Below are positions 1 through 6,814 of a DNA stretch of 9,563 nt, piece after piece. The position numbers were made by a program, and so were the translations under genes. Position 1 is the first letter of the stretch. Each line of letters begins with the position of its first letter. This stretch comes from Solobacterium sp. Lineage in GTDB: Bacteria > Bacillota_I > Bacilli_A > Erysipelotrichales > Erysipelotrichaceae. Under the pieces are notes generated by a model. That model searched no databases, was not told where the DNA came from, and was given only the letters and a program-made list of their open reading frames with translations. The stretch spans positions 1-9,563 of the forward strand of contig JAFWJP010000014.1 in the NCBI GenBank assembly GCA_017514645.1, written 5' to 3'.

Positions 1-63
1 CTCGATCAATCCCGCAAAACCGGATTCCTGGAAGATCTTGAGCAGTATTTCAAGAATATTCAT
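1..63 (-). CDS. oadB: Na+-translocating decarboxylase beta subunit, N-terminus only (partial)
   Basis: Only the first 21 codons lie in the window; the gene continues beyond position 1. The visible start reads MNILEILLKIFQESGF, a hydrophobic N-terminal helix like those opening the beta (membrane) subunit of the oxaloacetate/methylmalonyl-CoA decarboxylase family. The ATG at 63-61 is preceded by a GGGGGA ribosome site that starts right at the TAG stop of the biotin carrier gene (11-nt gap). Known of the family: the beta subunit is a multi-span membrane protein that decarboxylates carboxybiotin and exports Na+. The call rests mainly on context, since beta subunits are regularly co-transcribed with a carboxyltransferase, an OadG-type anchor and a biotin carrier, all of which stand directly upstream here. 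The conserved Na+-binding segments lie outside the window. Confidence 0.7.
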   Translation of the reverse strand, partial: MNILEILLKIFQESGFAGLIE

Positions 64-74
64 GCCGGATCCCC

Positions 75-464
75 CTACTGAATGGTTGCGATGATCTGAT
101 CTGTCTGTACTGCTGTACTCTTTGTGACTGTAACAGATGTGATCGTTCCTGCACGCGGCGCAACGATCTCATTCTCCATCTTCATCGCTTCGAGGATAAA
201 GAGAATATCCCCTTCCTTGACTGCCTGACCTGCAGAGACCCTGACATCCAGGATCGTTCCGGGCATCGGTGACTTGATGGGATCACCCGAACCCGCCGGT
301 GCCGCAGGCGCCGCCTGTGCCGGTGCCGGTGCTGCAGGCGCAGGTGCCGCAGGTGCAGGAGCAGCCTGCACCGGTTCAGCCTTGCCGGCATAAACCGCTG
401 TTGCGTTTCCCTTTTCGACTTCTACTTCGTATTTCTTTCCGTTCAATACAACGATGTATTTCAT
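75..464 (-). CDS. Biotin carboxyl carrier protein of the Na+-pumping decarboxylase
   Basis: This 129-residue protein carries the biotin that shuttles CO2 from the carboxyltransferase to the membrane beta subunit. Residues 1-28 form a short beta-rich N-terminal segment (MKYIVVLNGKKYEVEVEKG). Residues 30-60 are an Ala/Pro-rich flexible linker built of repeated PAPAA units. Residues 61-129 are a biotinyl domain with SPMPG at 65-69 and the biotinylation motif EAMKMEN, with the target lysine at K95. That lysine is 34 residues from the C-terminus, as usual for the family. The start ATG has a strong AAAGGGGGAT site overlapping the TAA of the upstream OadG-like gene. In Klebsiella OadA this domain is fused to the carboxyltransferase; here it is a separate gene, as in decarboxylases of several Firmicutes and in methylmalonyl-CoA decarboxylase. 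It could in principle serve another biotin enzyme, but the operon argues against that. Confidence 0.93.
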   Translation of the reverse strand: MKYIVVLNGKKYEVEVEKGNATAVYAGKAEPVQAAPAPAAPAPAAPAPAQAAPAAPAGSGDPIKSPMPGTILDVRVSAGQAVKEGDILFILEAMKMENEIVAPRAGTITSVTVTKSTAVQTDQIIATIQ

Positions 465-478
465 TCTGTTATCCCCCT

Positions 479-799
479 TTACTGCACTTCCCTGATCGAT
501 CTGAAGATGAGCTGACTAAGCGGAATCTTCGTTTCGTCGCTGACGATGGCCATGATGCAGGCAATCGTTTTATCATCCAGATTACCGTAGACGGACAATG
601 TTCCGCCGTAGGTGTTCAGATCACGAACAGGTGTTTCCGCTGTGCGTGTGACTTCAGCAGGTGCCGGTGCGGTTTCCTTTGCCGCAAAGCTGCTCACGAC
701 CTTGTTGATGACCGCAATGATCGCCCAGAGCAGCACCAGCATCAGGAAGACGACCAGGAAGCCGGAGGCAGCGATGATCAGTGCCTGTCCTACGCCCAT
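479..799 (-). CDS. oadG: OadG-like small membrane anchor subunit of the decarboxylase
   Basis: A 106-residue small subunit expected to anchor and assemble the decarboxylase at the cytoplasmic membrane. Residues about 5-32 form one strongly hydrophobic membrane span (GFLVVFLMLVLLWAIIAVI). A short Ala/Pro/Thr linker (about 40-58) follows, then a C-terminal soluble segment with LDDKTIACIMAIVSDET and ending IFRSIREV. This resembles the D-D-E/K-x-I-A-A-I-x-A-A-I and F-x-I-R-S-I-R pattern at the end of OadG/MmdD-type subunits. The ATG is 2 nt after the oadA stop codon, and its AGGAGG ribosome site lies inside the end of oadA, so translation is probably coupled. The family diverges strongly in sequence; the assignment rests on the single span, the C-terminal signature and the position between oadA and the biotin carrier. 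Whether to call it gamma (OadG) or delta (MmdD) is a naming issue. Confidence 0.82.
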   Translation of the reverse strand: MGVGQALIIAASGFLVVFLMLVLLWAIIAVINKVVSSFAAKETAPAPAEVTRTAETPVRDLNTYGGTLSVYGNLDDKTIACIMAIVSDETKIPLSQLIFRSIREVQ

Positions 800-801
800 G
801 G

Positions 802-2187
802 TTACTCAGCCTCCTGGATGGTATATTCGACCTTCAGAGCCTTCTTCTCACGGCGCTCTTTCAGGAACGCTTCTGCCTGCTGCGGGAATGCAACATAGCT
901 CAGTACATCCTCTTCGCTCTCCGCGAGGTCACCGAGATATGCCTTGGCAGCAGGGATCTCCGGTTCGATCGTATCATCATAACGTCCTTCGATCGGCTTC
1001 TCGTCACCCAGCGCAAGCTTCATCAGTTCTTCACTGATCGGTGCCGGTGAGTGACCGTATTCACCTCTGCAGTACGCCTTGACCTCCTTGGAGATCATCT
1101 TGTAGCGCTCACCTGTCAGAACGTTTGTGACCGCCTGTGTACCGACCATCTGGCTCATCGGTGTGACCAGAGGCGGATAACCCATATCAGCGCGGACCTT
1201 CGGTGTCTCGATCAGAGCTTCATCCAGCTTGTCCAGCTTTCCGGCAGCTGTCAGCTGAGCGATCAGGTTCGACAGCATGCCGCCCGGGATCTGGTAGTTC
1301 AGCGCTTCGATCTTCGTTGTCAGAACCGAAGGGTTCAGACCGCCTTCCTTCAGGAACCGTGCCTGTACCGGCTTGAAATGATCGTTGATCTTCTGGCAGA
1401 CCTTCAGATCCACACCTGTATCAAAGCCCATTTCCTCCAGTGTATAGACCAGAGACTCTGTTGCCGGATGCGATGTACCGCCGGAGAAGATGGAAATCGC
1501 TGTATCGATACCGTCAGCGCCGGCTTCCGCAGCCTTCAGCAGTGTCAGCGGACCAAGACCCGTCGTGCTGTGTGAATGGACATAGATCGGCAGGCTGACA
1601 TTCTTCTTGAGAGCCGAAACCAGATCATAGCAGACCTGCGGGCTCATGATGCCGGCCATATCCTTGATGCAGATGGAATTGCAGCCCATTTCCTCCAGCT
1701 TCTTGCCGAGTTCGACATAACTCTCGAATGTGTGGATCGGGCTGATCGTATAGCAGATCGTACCCTGGGCATGTCCGCCGGCCTTCAGACATTCATCAAT
1801 GGCTGTTGCCATGTTCTGCGGATCGTTCAGCGCATCGAAAATACGAATGATATCAATACCGTTCTCAACAGATTTACGGACAAAGGCACGCACCGTATCA
1901 TCGGAATAGTGCCGGTATCCGAGAATGTTCTGTCCTCTCAGCAGCATCTGCAGCTTCGTGTTCTTGACCTTGGAACGGATAAATCTCAGCCGCTCCCAGG
2001 GATCTTCATCCAGATAACGAAGGCAGGAATCAAACGTAGCACCGCCCCAGACTTCCATAGAATAGTAGCCTGCCTGGTCCATGGTTTCGAGGATATCCTC
2101 AAAATCAGAACGAGGCATACGTGTCGCGATCTGGGACTGGTTCGCATCACGGAGCACTACTTCTGTAATATTCAGTTTCTTACCCAT
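802..2187 (-). CDS. oadA: Oxaloacetate decarboxylase alpha subunit, carboxyltransferase only (transcarboxylase 5S type)
   Basis: A 461-residue biotin-dependent carboxyltransferase of the pyruvate carboxylase/OadA/transcarboxylase 5S family, which moves the carboxyl group of oxaloacetate to biotin and releases pyruvate. Seen directly: the TIM-barrel N-terminus with RDANQSQIATRM (metal ligand D14), EVWGGATFD (45-53), LLRGQNILGYRHY (82-94), the lysine expected to be carboxylated in the active site in CIKDM (K175), and the metal-binding pair in VHSHS (H204, H206). IPGGML, VTPMSQMVGTQAV and the GEYGHSPAP region follow. The C-terminus ends without a biotinyl domain, which is encoded separately downstream. 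Residue 16 is Asn where relatives mostly have His (RDAHQS). The start has a textbook AGGAGG 6 nt upstream and is the first gene after the terminator and candidate promoter. A methylmalonyl-CoA decarboxylase alpha subunit belongs to a different fold family, so oxaloacetate or a similar 2-oxoacid is the likelier substrate. Confidence 0.92.
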   Translation of the reverse strand: MGKKLNITEVVLRDANQSQIATRMPRSDFEDILETMDQAGYYSMEVWGGATFDSCLRYLDEDPWERLRFIRSKVKNTKLQMLLRGQNILGYRHYSDDTVRAFVRKSVENGIDIIRIFDALNDPQNMATAIDECLKAGGHAQGTICYTISPIHTFESYVELGKKLEEMGCNSICIKDMAGIMSPQVCYDLVSALKKNVSLPIYVHSHSTTGLGPLTLLKAAEAGADGIDTAISIFSGGTSHPATESLVYTLEEMGFDTGVDLKVCQKINDHFKPVQARFLKEGGLNPSVLTTKIEALNYQIPGGMLSNLIAQLTAAGKLDKLDEALIETPKVRADMGYPPLVTPMSQMVGTQAVTNVLTGERYKMISKEVKAYCRGEYGHSPAPISEELMKLALGDEKPIEGRYDDTIEPEIPAAKAYLGDLAESEEDVLSYVAFPQQAEAFLKERREKKALKVEYTIQEAE

Positions 2188-2218
2188 TGTTTCCTCCTGA
2201 AAAAACTCTCTTCCTCAT

Positions 2219-2248
2219 ATAATAAGGTTATTTTTATACTTGCGGCAA
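2219..2248 (-). promoter_or_regulatory. Candidate sigma-A-type promoter of the decarboxylase operon
   Basis: In the 118-nt gap before oadA, the minus strand holds TTGCCG (2248-2243) as a -35 box and TATTAT (2224-2219) as a -10 box, 18 nt apart. This places the transcription start near 2212, about 25 nt before the ATG, leaving room for the AGGAGG site. TTGC-C-GCAA around the -35 box forms a small perfect inverted repeat. The position just after a strong terminator supports an independent promoter. This is pattern matching by eye; other spacings in this AT-rich stretch are possible. Confidence 0.5.
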
Positions 2249-2271
2249 TAGAAACCTGACCCGTTTCCTGT

Positions 2272-2308
2272 AAAAAAAAAGATGAAACCGCTTCCACCGG
2301 CGGTTTCA
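2272..2308 (-). terminator. Rho-independent terminator ending the acyl-CoA operon
   Basis: On the minus strand a 9-bp perfect stem (TGAAACCGC at 2308-2300 pairing with GCGGTTTCA at 2291-2283), with an 8-nt loop, is followed after 2 nt by nine consecutive T (2280-2272). The first three bases of the stem are the TGA stop codon of the acyl-CoA synthetase gene, so the last codon and the terminator overlap. It separates the acyl-CoA operon from the decarboxylase operon. Confidence 0.93.
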
Positions 2309-3742
2309 CTGAGAACTGATGATTTCCCGCAGTTTCCTTAGATCCGGTTTCCCCGTGGAAAGCTTCGGCAGTTCAGGAAATAACTGAATCTTCTGCGGCA
2401 TTTTATACCCGGCAATACGTCCGCTCAGAACTTCACGAACATCTTCTTCCGTCAGATTTCCGGTCGGTACGATACACGCACAGACTGTTTCACCATAGTG
2501 CTCGTCCGGAAGACCGATCACCTTGCATTCCCGGATCCGGGAATCCCCCAGCAGGATCGTTTCCAGCTCCAGCGGAGAAATGTTCTCTCCGCCCCGGATG
2601 ATCAGCTCCCGCTTTCTGCCTTCATAGATGAGATTTCTGCCCTCCCGGCGCACCAGATCTCCGGTATGCAGCCAGCCGTCCGGATCGATGACTTCTGCCG
2701 TTTCCTGCGGCATCCCGTAATATCCCTGCATGACCGAATATCCCCGGATGTGCAGTTCACCATCCACAATGCGCGATTCCAGATGCGGGAACAAATGTCC
2801 GATGGTCCGGGCACGGACAGAGAACGGATCGTCCAGCGATGCCGTGGTAATGCCTGCTGTCGCCTCCGTCTGTCCAAGAGAAGGCAGAATGATCATGCCG
2901 AGGCACCGTTCGGCTTCCACCAGAAAACTCTCGCTGTAGGTGGAACCGCCGACATAGCCAGCCCGCAGGGAAGAGATATCCCGCGGTTCATGTATCTGCC
3001 GGTTCATCACTGCCAGATACAGTGCAGGCACTGCTGTGAATACCGTGCACCGGTATGTTTCGATCATATCCAGCAGCGTGTAGGAATGATTGTCTGCCGG
3101 GAAATACAGGCAGGCACCTCTCATCATGGCCGGAAGAACTGTAGCAGTCAGCCCGAAACAATGGAACATGGGCAGAACCGAAAGAACACGGTCTTCTTCC
3201 GTCAGCGCCAGGGCTTCCGCCTGTTCCAGGGCAATGTTCACCCGTGCATAGTGCGTGCTCATTACCGGTTTCGGTACAGCCAGTGTACCGCTGGTGAACA
3301 GAATGGCATCCGGATCTCCGGGAAGGATCTCCGGAACTGCACAGCTGCTGTATCCCTCAGACAATGTCATCTCACGGAGCAGAACATTCCGTACACCGGT
3401 CATTACCGGTTTCTCCGAGATCACCAGCGACAGTTCCGCTGTTTCCGCGCACTGCTGCAGTTCCCGTTCCGTGAAATGGATGTTCAGCGGAACAAGAACA
3501 GCACCGAGCAGCCACACAGCGTAATACAGTGCCAGCGTATCCGCGTGGTTTCCGCAGAAGACACCGATACGGTCCCCTTTCCCGTAACCAAGCACGGATA
3601 AAGACACTGACAGCTCATTCGAGCGTCTTTCCAGTTCCCGGTAGGTATAATGCCTGAACGCATCCACCGCTGCCGGACGATCCGCCCAGCGTTCTGCCGC
3701 TTCCCGGAAGCACTGTGCCAGTGTCTTATCCTGAAGTTCCAT
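2306..3742 (-). CDS. AMP-forming acyl-CoA synthetase (class I adenylate-forming, unusual P-loop)
   Basis: A 478-residue acid:CoA ligase of the ANL superfamily, expected to activate a carboxylic acid with ATP via an acyl-adenylate. Motifs seen: GQTEAT (290-295, A5), DGWLHTGD (355-362, A7), the hinge GRKRELIIRGGENISPLELE (375-394, A8), and the C-terminal catalytic lysine in LSTGKPDLRKLR (K465, A10). The phosphate-binding loop A3 at 150-159 reads TSGTLAVPKP instead of the usual TSGTTGxPKG, losing both a Thr and two Gly positions. The length is slightly short of the usual ~500-550. The start overlaps the etfA stop (TAATG), so translation is coupled, and a GGAAAGG-like site lies upstream. In context it could prime the pathway by making the first CoA ester, like CarB in caffeate respiration. 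The substrate cannot be told from sequence; a reduced activity is possible given the P-loop. Confidence 0.88.
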   Translation of the reverse strand: MELQDKTLAQCFREAAERWADRPAAVDAFRHYTYRELERRSNELSVSLSVLGYGKGDRIGVFCGNHADTLALYYAVWLLGAVLVPLNIHFTERELQQCAETAELSLVISEKPVMTGVRNVLLREMTLSEGYSSCAVPEILPGDPDAILFTSGTLAVPKPVMSTHYARVNIALEQAEALALTEEDRVLSVLPMFHCFGLTATVLPAMMRGACLYFPADNHSYTLLDMIETYRCTVFTAVPALYLAVMNRQIHEPRDISSLRAGYVGGSTYSESFLVEAERCLGMIILPSLGQTEATAGITTASLDDPFSVRARTIGHLFPHLESRIVDGELHIRGYSVMQGYYGMPQETAEVIDPDGWLHTGDLVRREGRNLIYEGRKRELIIRGGENISPLELETILLGDSRIRECKVIGLPDEHYGETVCACIVPTGNLTEEDVREVLSGRIAGYKMPQKIQLFPELPKLSTGKPDLRKLREIISSQ

Positions 3743-4848
3743 TACTTCGCCTTTCCGATCTCCTCGATCAGTCTGGGAACGATGTCAAAGAGATCACCGA
3801 CGATACCGTAGTCCGCAATCTCAAAGATCGGCGCAAGTTCAGACTTGTTCACCGCAATGATGCATTCACTGTCCTGCATGCCGCTCTTATGCTGGATCGC
3901 ACCGGAAATACCCAGCGCAATATAGAGTTTCGGCCGTACCGTCTTTCCGGTCTGACCGACCTGATGATCTGCGCTCAGCCAGCCGTTGTCCACGACCGCT
4001 CGTGTCGCACCGAGCACTCCGCCCAATGCATCCGCAAGTTCATTTGCCAGGGAAAGACCCTTTTCCACATCTTTGGCGATTCCCTGTCCGACCGCTACGA
4101 TCACATCGGCACCGATCAGGTCCACAGCCTTGTGCGAAGACTTCACGATTTCCACGATCTCGGTCTGTACATCTGTTTCATCCAGACGGAAATCCGGATG
4201 GATGATCGTCACAGCTGCGGCTTTTTCTTCACTGTATGCCCGCAGTTTCATGACACCCGGGCGCACCGTTGCCATAGCCGGACGGAACCGCGGACAGACA
4301 ATTGTCGCCATCAGATGACCGCCGAATGCCGGACGGGTCATCTTCAGATTCCGCTCTGCATCGAACAGTTTCGATTCAAAGCTGGTATTCTCTGTATCCA
4401 GGGAAGATTCCTTCCTCAGGAATTCAATATAGTTATTCAGATCCACATCCAGATGCGTGCAGTCTGCGCACAGTCCGGTATGCAGCCGGGCAGCACAGCG
4501 CGGCGCCAGATCACGTCCGATATTCGACGCTACAAACAGCAGGATCTCCGGCTTGAATGTCTCAACCGCCTGCGCAATGACCTCTGTATAGGTTTCTGTT
4601 CGATAATCCCTGAGCAGCGGATGTTCATAGACAAGAACTTCGTCTGCACCGTATCCACCGAGTTTCTGCACAAGGTGTTCTACATGTTCACCCGGAAGAA
4701 CTGCCTTCAGCTGACAATGCAGCTCATCCGCCAGTTTCCTTCCTTCGCTGATCAGTTCCAGTACCGCAGGGGTCAGTTCCCCCTGACGCTGTTCCGCAAA
4801 GACCCAGACATCACGGAATTCATCAATGTTCATACTGTTGAATGACAT
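3742..4848 (-). CDS. etfA: Electron transfer flavoprotein alpha subunit
   Basis: A 368-residue EtfA, partner of EtfB (next gene upstream) in passing electrons to or from the acyl-CoA dehydrogenase. Domain I starts with VWVFAEQRQGELTP (14-27). The TRPAFGGHLMATIVCP strand (171-186) and ATVRPGVM (193-200) follow. The C-terminal FAD domain is complete: GATRAVVDNGW (280-290), ADHQVGQTGKTV (293-304), YIALGISGAIQH (309-320) and ADYGIVGDL (345-353). Between about 137 and 166 there is an insertion relative to the common ~335-residue clostridial form; from memory some other anaerobic Firmicutes carry a similar one. The TAAGGAGAAACGGAAATG context puts the ribosome site on the etfB stop. An alternative start at Met6 is less well spaced. 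Operon order etfB-etfA after an acyl-CoA dehydrogenase is the classic arrangement. Confidence 0.96.
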   Translation of the reverse strand: MSFNSMNIDEFRDVWVFAEQRQGELTPAVLELISEGRKLADELHCQLKAVLPGEHVEHLVQKLGGYGADEVLVYEHPLLRDYRTETYTEVIAQAVETFKPEILLFVASNIGRDLAPRCAARLHTGLCADCTHLDVDLNNYIEFLRKESSLDTENTSFESKLFDAERNLKMTRPAFGGHLMATIVCPRFRPAMATVRPGVMKLRAYSEEKAAAVTIIHPDFRLDETDVQTEIVEIVKSSHKAVDLIGADVIVAVGQGIAKDVEKGLSLANELADALGGVLGATRAVVDNGWLSADHQVGQTGKTVRPKLYIALGISGAIQHKSGMQDSECIIAVNKSELAPIFEIADYGIVGDLFDIVPRLIEEIGKAK

Positions 4849-4860
4849 TTCCGTTTCTCC

Positions 4861-5661
4861 TTAGATCAGATGCTTGTCCGCCAGACAGGATGCCAGTTCT
4901 GCAGCCATCTCTGCCGGACTTCCCTTCAGCATGCGCCCTGCACTGCGCAGCGGCGGTGTAAACGACTTGTAGATATTCGTGGGTGAACCCTGAAGTCCGA
5001 TCGTTGTCCTGTCGATCAGCGGATGGTCCTTCAGATCATCATAGGACATGATCCTGATCTCTTTATCGAAGCAATCCTCAATTCCGATGACAGACATGTA
5101 TCTCGGCTCATTGAGTTCCTTGACACAGGTGATCAGGCACGGTGTACCGATCCTGACCATCATATAGCCGTCTTCCAGCATCCGCTTGATCAGCAGCGTA
5201 TGATCTTCCTTGACGATCTCCGCTGCGTAGCTGACCTGCGGGAGTCCGAGCTTCTCCGCGATCTGCGGACCGACCTGTGCTGTATCTCCGTCGATCGCCT
5301 GACGTCCGGCCAGTATGATATCATCCGGTTCCAGACCGATTGTGTCAATTGCGGCAGCCAGGATCTGACTGGTCGCGTAGGTATCCGAACCGCCGAATTC
5401 CCTGCCGGAAACCAGCACGGTTTCATCAACCCCCATCGCCAGCAGTTCCCTCAGCATGCTTTCTGCCTGCATCGGTCCCATTGTGACGGTAATGACTTTG
5501 CAGCCGTACTGATCCTTCAGCTGAAGCGCTGCTTCCACGGCATTCAGATCATCCGGGTTCGTCACCGCTTCCATACTCGCTCTGTCCAGTGTTCCGTCCG
5601 GTCTGACGGACACTTTGCCGGTGGTGTCGGGCACCTGTTTCACTGTTACTAGGATCTTCAT
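4861..5661 (-). CDS. etfB: Electron transfer flavoprotein beta subunit, clostridial (possibly bifurcating) type
   Basis: A 266-residue EtfB. It opens with MKILVTVKQVPDT and continues with TNPDDLNAVEAALQLKD (34-50), GSDTYATSQILAAAI (91-105), AGRQAIDGDTAQVGPQIAE (118-136) and the C-terminal arm SPTNIYKSFTPP (226-237), which wraps around EtfA in known structures. The Q-A-I-D-G-D-T-A-Q-V-G-P stretch and the NPDDLNAVE stretch resemble the EtfB of butyryl-CoA dehydrogenase/ETF complexes from Acidaminococcus and clostridia, where the beta site holds FAD and NADH is the donor, rather than the AMP-binding EtfB of aerobes. Bifurcation is therefore plausible but inferred. The start has an AGGAGG site overlapping the dehydrogenase stop codon (10-nt gap). 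It should form a heterodimer with the etfA product. Confidence 0.95.
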   Translation of the reverse strand: MKILVTVKQVPDTTGKVSVRPDGTLDRASMEAVTNPDDLNAVEAALQLKDQYGCKVITVTMGPMQAESMLRELLAMGVDETVLVSGREFGGSDTYATSQILAAAIDTIGLEPDDIILAGRQAIDGDTAQVGPQIAEKLGLPQVSYAAEIVKEDHTLLIKRMLEDGYMMVRIGTPCLITCVKELNEPRYMSVIGIEDCFDKEIRIMSYDDLKDHPLIDRTTIGLQGSPTNIYKSFTPPLRSAGRMLKGSPAEMAAELASCLADKHLI

Positions 5662-5671
5662 GTCCGTCCTC

Positions 5672-6814
5672 CTATTTCTTCAGCAGCTGTCCGGAAATGA
5701 CAACTTCCTGGATCTGGCTGGTACCTTCGTAAATGCTGCAGATCCGCGCGTCACGGTAAAGCCTCTCTACCTTGTAGTCACGGGAATAACCGTATCCTCC
5801 GTGGATCTGGACAGCCTTGTACGCACAGCGGTTGGCTGCCTCTGCCGCGAAATACTTGGCCATAGAGCAGGCCATTGTGGCATCCTTGCCGGCATCCTTG
5901 AGCTCTGCCGCATGGTATACTAGCTGTCTAGCCGCTTCTACATCCGTAGCCATCTCCGCGATCATGAAGCTGACACCCTGGAAATTGCCGATCGGCTGAC
6001 CGAACTGTTTCCGTTCCTTGGCATACGCAACAGATTCATCCAGACAGGACTGCGCAATACCGACTGCCTGCGCAGCCATGCCCAGCCTTCCGCCGTCCAG
6101 CGTCCGCATCGCAATGGAGAATCCCTTATGAAGCGGACCGACCAGACAATCCCTCGGTACCCGGACATCTTCCAGCACTACATCACTTGTCGGATAGCCG
6201 TTGATGCCCATCTTCTTCTCCGGTGCGCCGAGGCTGACACCCGGCAGGTGCAGATCAACGACGAACATGGAAATACCGCGGGAACCCCGGGCTGACGGAT
6301 CTGTCTTGGCAAAGACCAGGCACCAGTCAGCCATCGGTGCACCCGACACAAATGTCTTACGGCCGTTGAGGATGAAACTGTCTCCGTCTTCCACCGCTGT
6401 AGTCGTCGTACCACCCGCATCCGAACCGGCGCCCGGCTCTGTCAGCGCAAAGACCATGATCTTTTCACCGCTGGCGATCGGAGGCAGATACTTCTGTTTC
6501 TGTTCCTCGCTGCCGGCCATCATCAGCGGACCGCCGCCCAGGGAATTGGATGTATTCGCATAGATGGACAGTGCCGCATCCACTCTGGCAAATTCCTCGA
6601 TCATCAGCGCATAGGAAAGATAATCTCCTCCCGCACCGCCGAGTTCCCTGGGGATCCGTACCCCCATGAAGCCGTACTTTGCCATCTTGTGATGCATATC
6701 CCAGTCGAATTCTCCGGTCTCATCCAGCCGGTCCTGCAGCTCCTTGGTGAATTCCGTCTCGGCAAACTGCCGGAAGAGTTTCCGTTCGAGTTCGTGTTTT
6801 CTGTCCAGTATCAT
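5672..6814 (-). CDS. Acyl-CoA dehydrogenase (enoyl-CoA reductase direction likely)
   Basis: A 380-residue FAD flavoprotein that interconverts acyl-CoA and 2-enoyl-CoA with the ETF encoded next to it. Seen: the helical N-terminal domain (1-115), the FAD-binding signature FALTEPGAGSDAG (122-134), LNGRKTFVSGAP (149-160), DGGRLGMAAQAVGIAQ (240-255), KERKQFGQPI (266-275), QIHGGYGYSRDY (336-347) and the C-terminal IYEGTSQIQ, whose E363 matches the catalytic base of short-chain dehydrogenases. From memory it looks closer to AcdA/AcdB-like enzymes of reductive amino-acid fermentation than to classic butyryl-CoA dehydrogenase. The reading frame is open to 6853, but the chosen ATG at 6814 has AGGAGGG six bases upstream and overlaps the CoA-transferase stop as ATGA; this also gives the normal family length. 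The acyl substrate is unknown. Confidence 0.95.
   Translation of the reverse strand: MILDRKHELERKLFRQFAETEFTKELQDRLDETGEFDWDMHHKMAKYGFMGVRIPRELGGAGGDYLSYALMIEEFARVDAALSIYANTSNSLGGGPLMMAGSEEQKQKYLPPIASGEKIMVFALTEPGAGSDAGGTTTTAVEDGDSFILNGRKTFVSGAPMADWCLVFAKTDPSARGSRGISMFVVDLHLPGVSLGAPEKKMGINGYPTSDVVLEDVRVPRDCLVGPLHKGFSIAMRTLDGGRLGMAAQAVGIAQSCLDESVAYAKERKQFGQPIGNFQGVSFMIAEMATDVEAARQLVYHAAELKDAGKDATMACSMAKYFAAEAANRCAYKAVQIHGGYGYSRDYKVERLYRDARICSIYEGTSQIQEVVISGQLLKK

Noticed and set aside
296..380. GC-rich repetitive tract in the biotin carrier gene as a possible DNA repeat or regulatory element
   Set aside because: It is simply the coding sequence of the Ala/Pro linker (PAPAA units) usual between the two parts of biotin carrier proteins.
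1051..2259. Plus-strand open frames of 174 and 227 codons opposite oadA
   Set aside because: Antisense shadows of a clearly conserved carboxyltransferase. The second one also crosses the promoter and ribosome-site region of oadA.
3715..4845. 376-codon open frame on the plus strand opposite etfA
   Set aside because: It mirrors etfA almost exactly, has a Cys/His/Arg-rich composition typical of antisense frames, and shows no recognisable domain or ribosome site.
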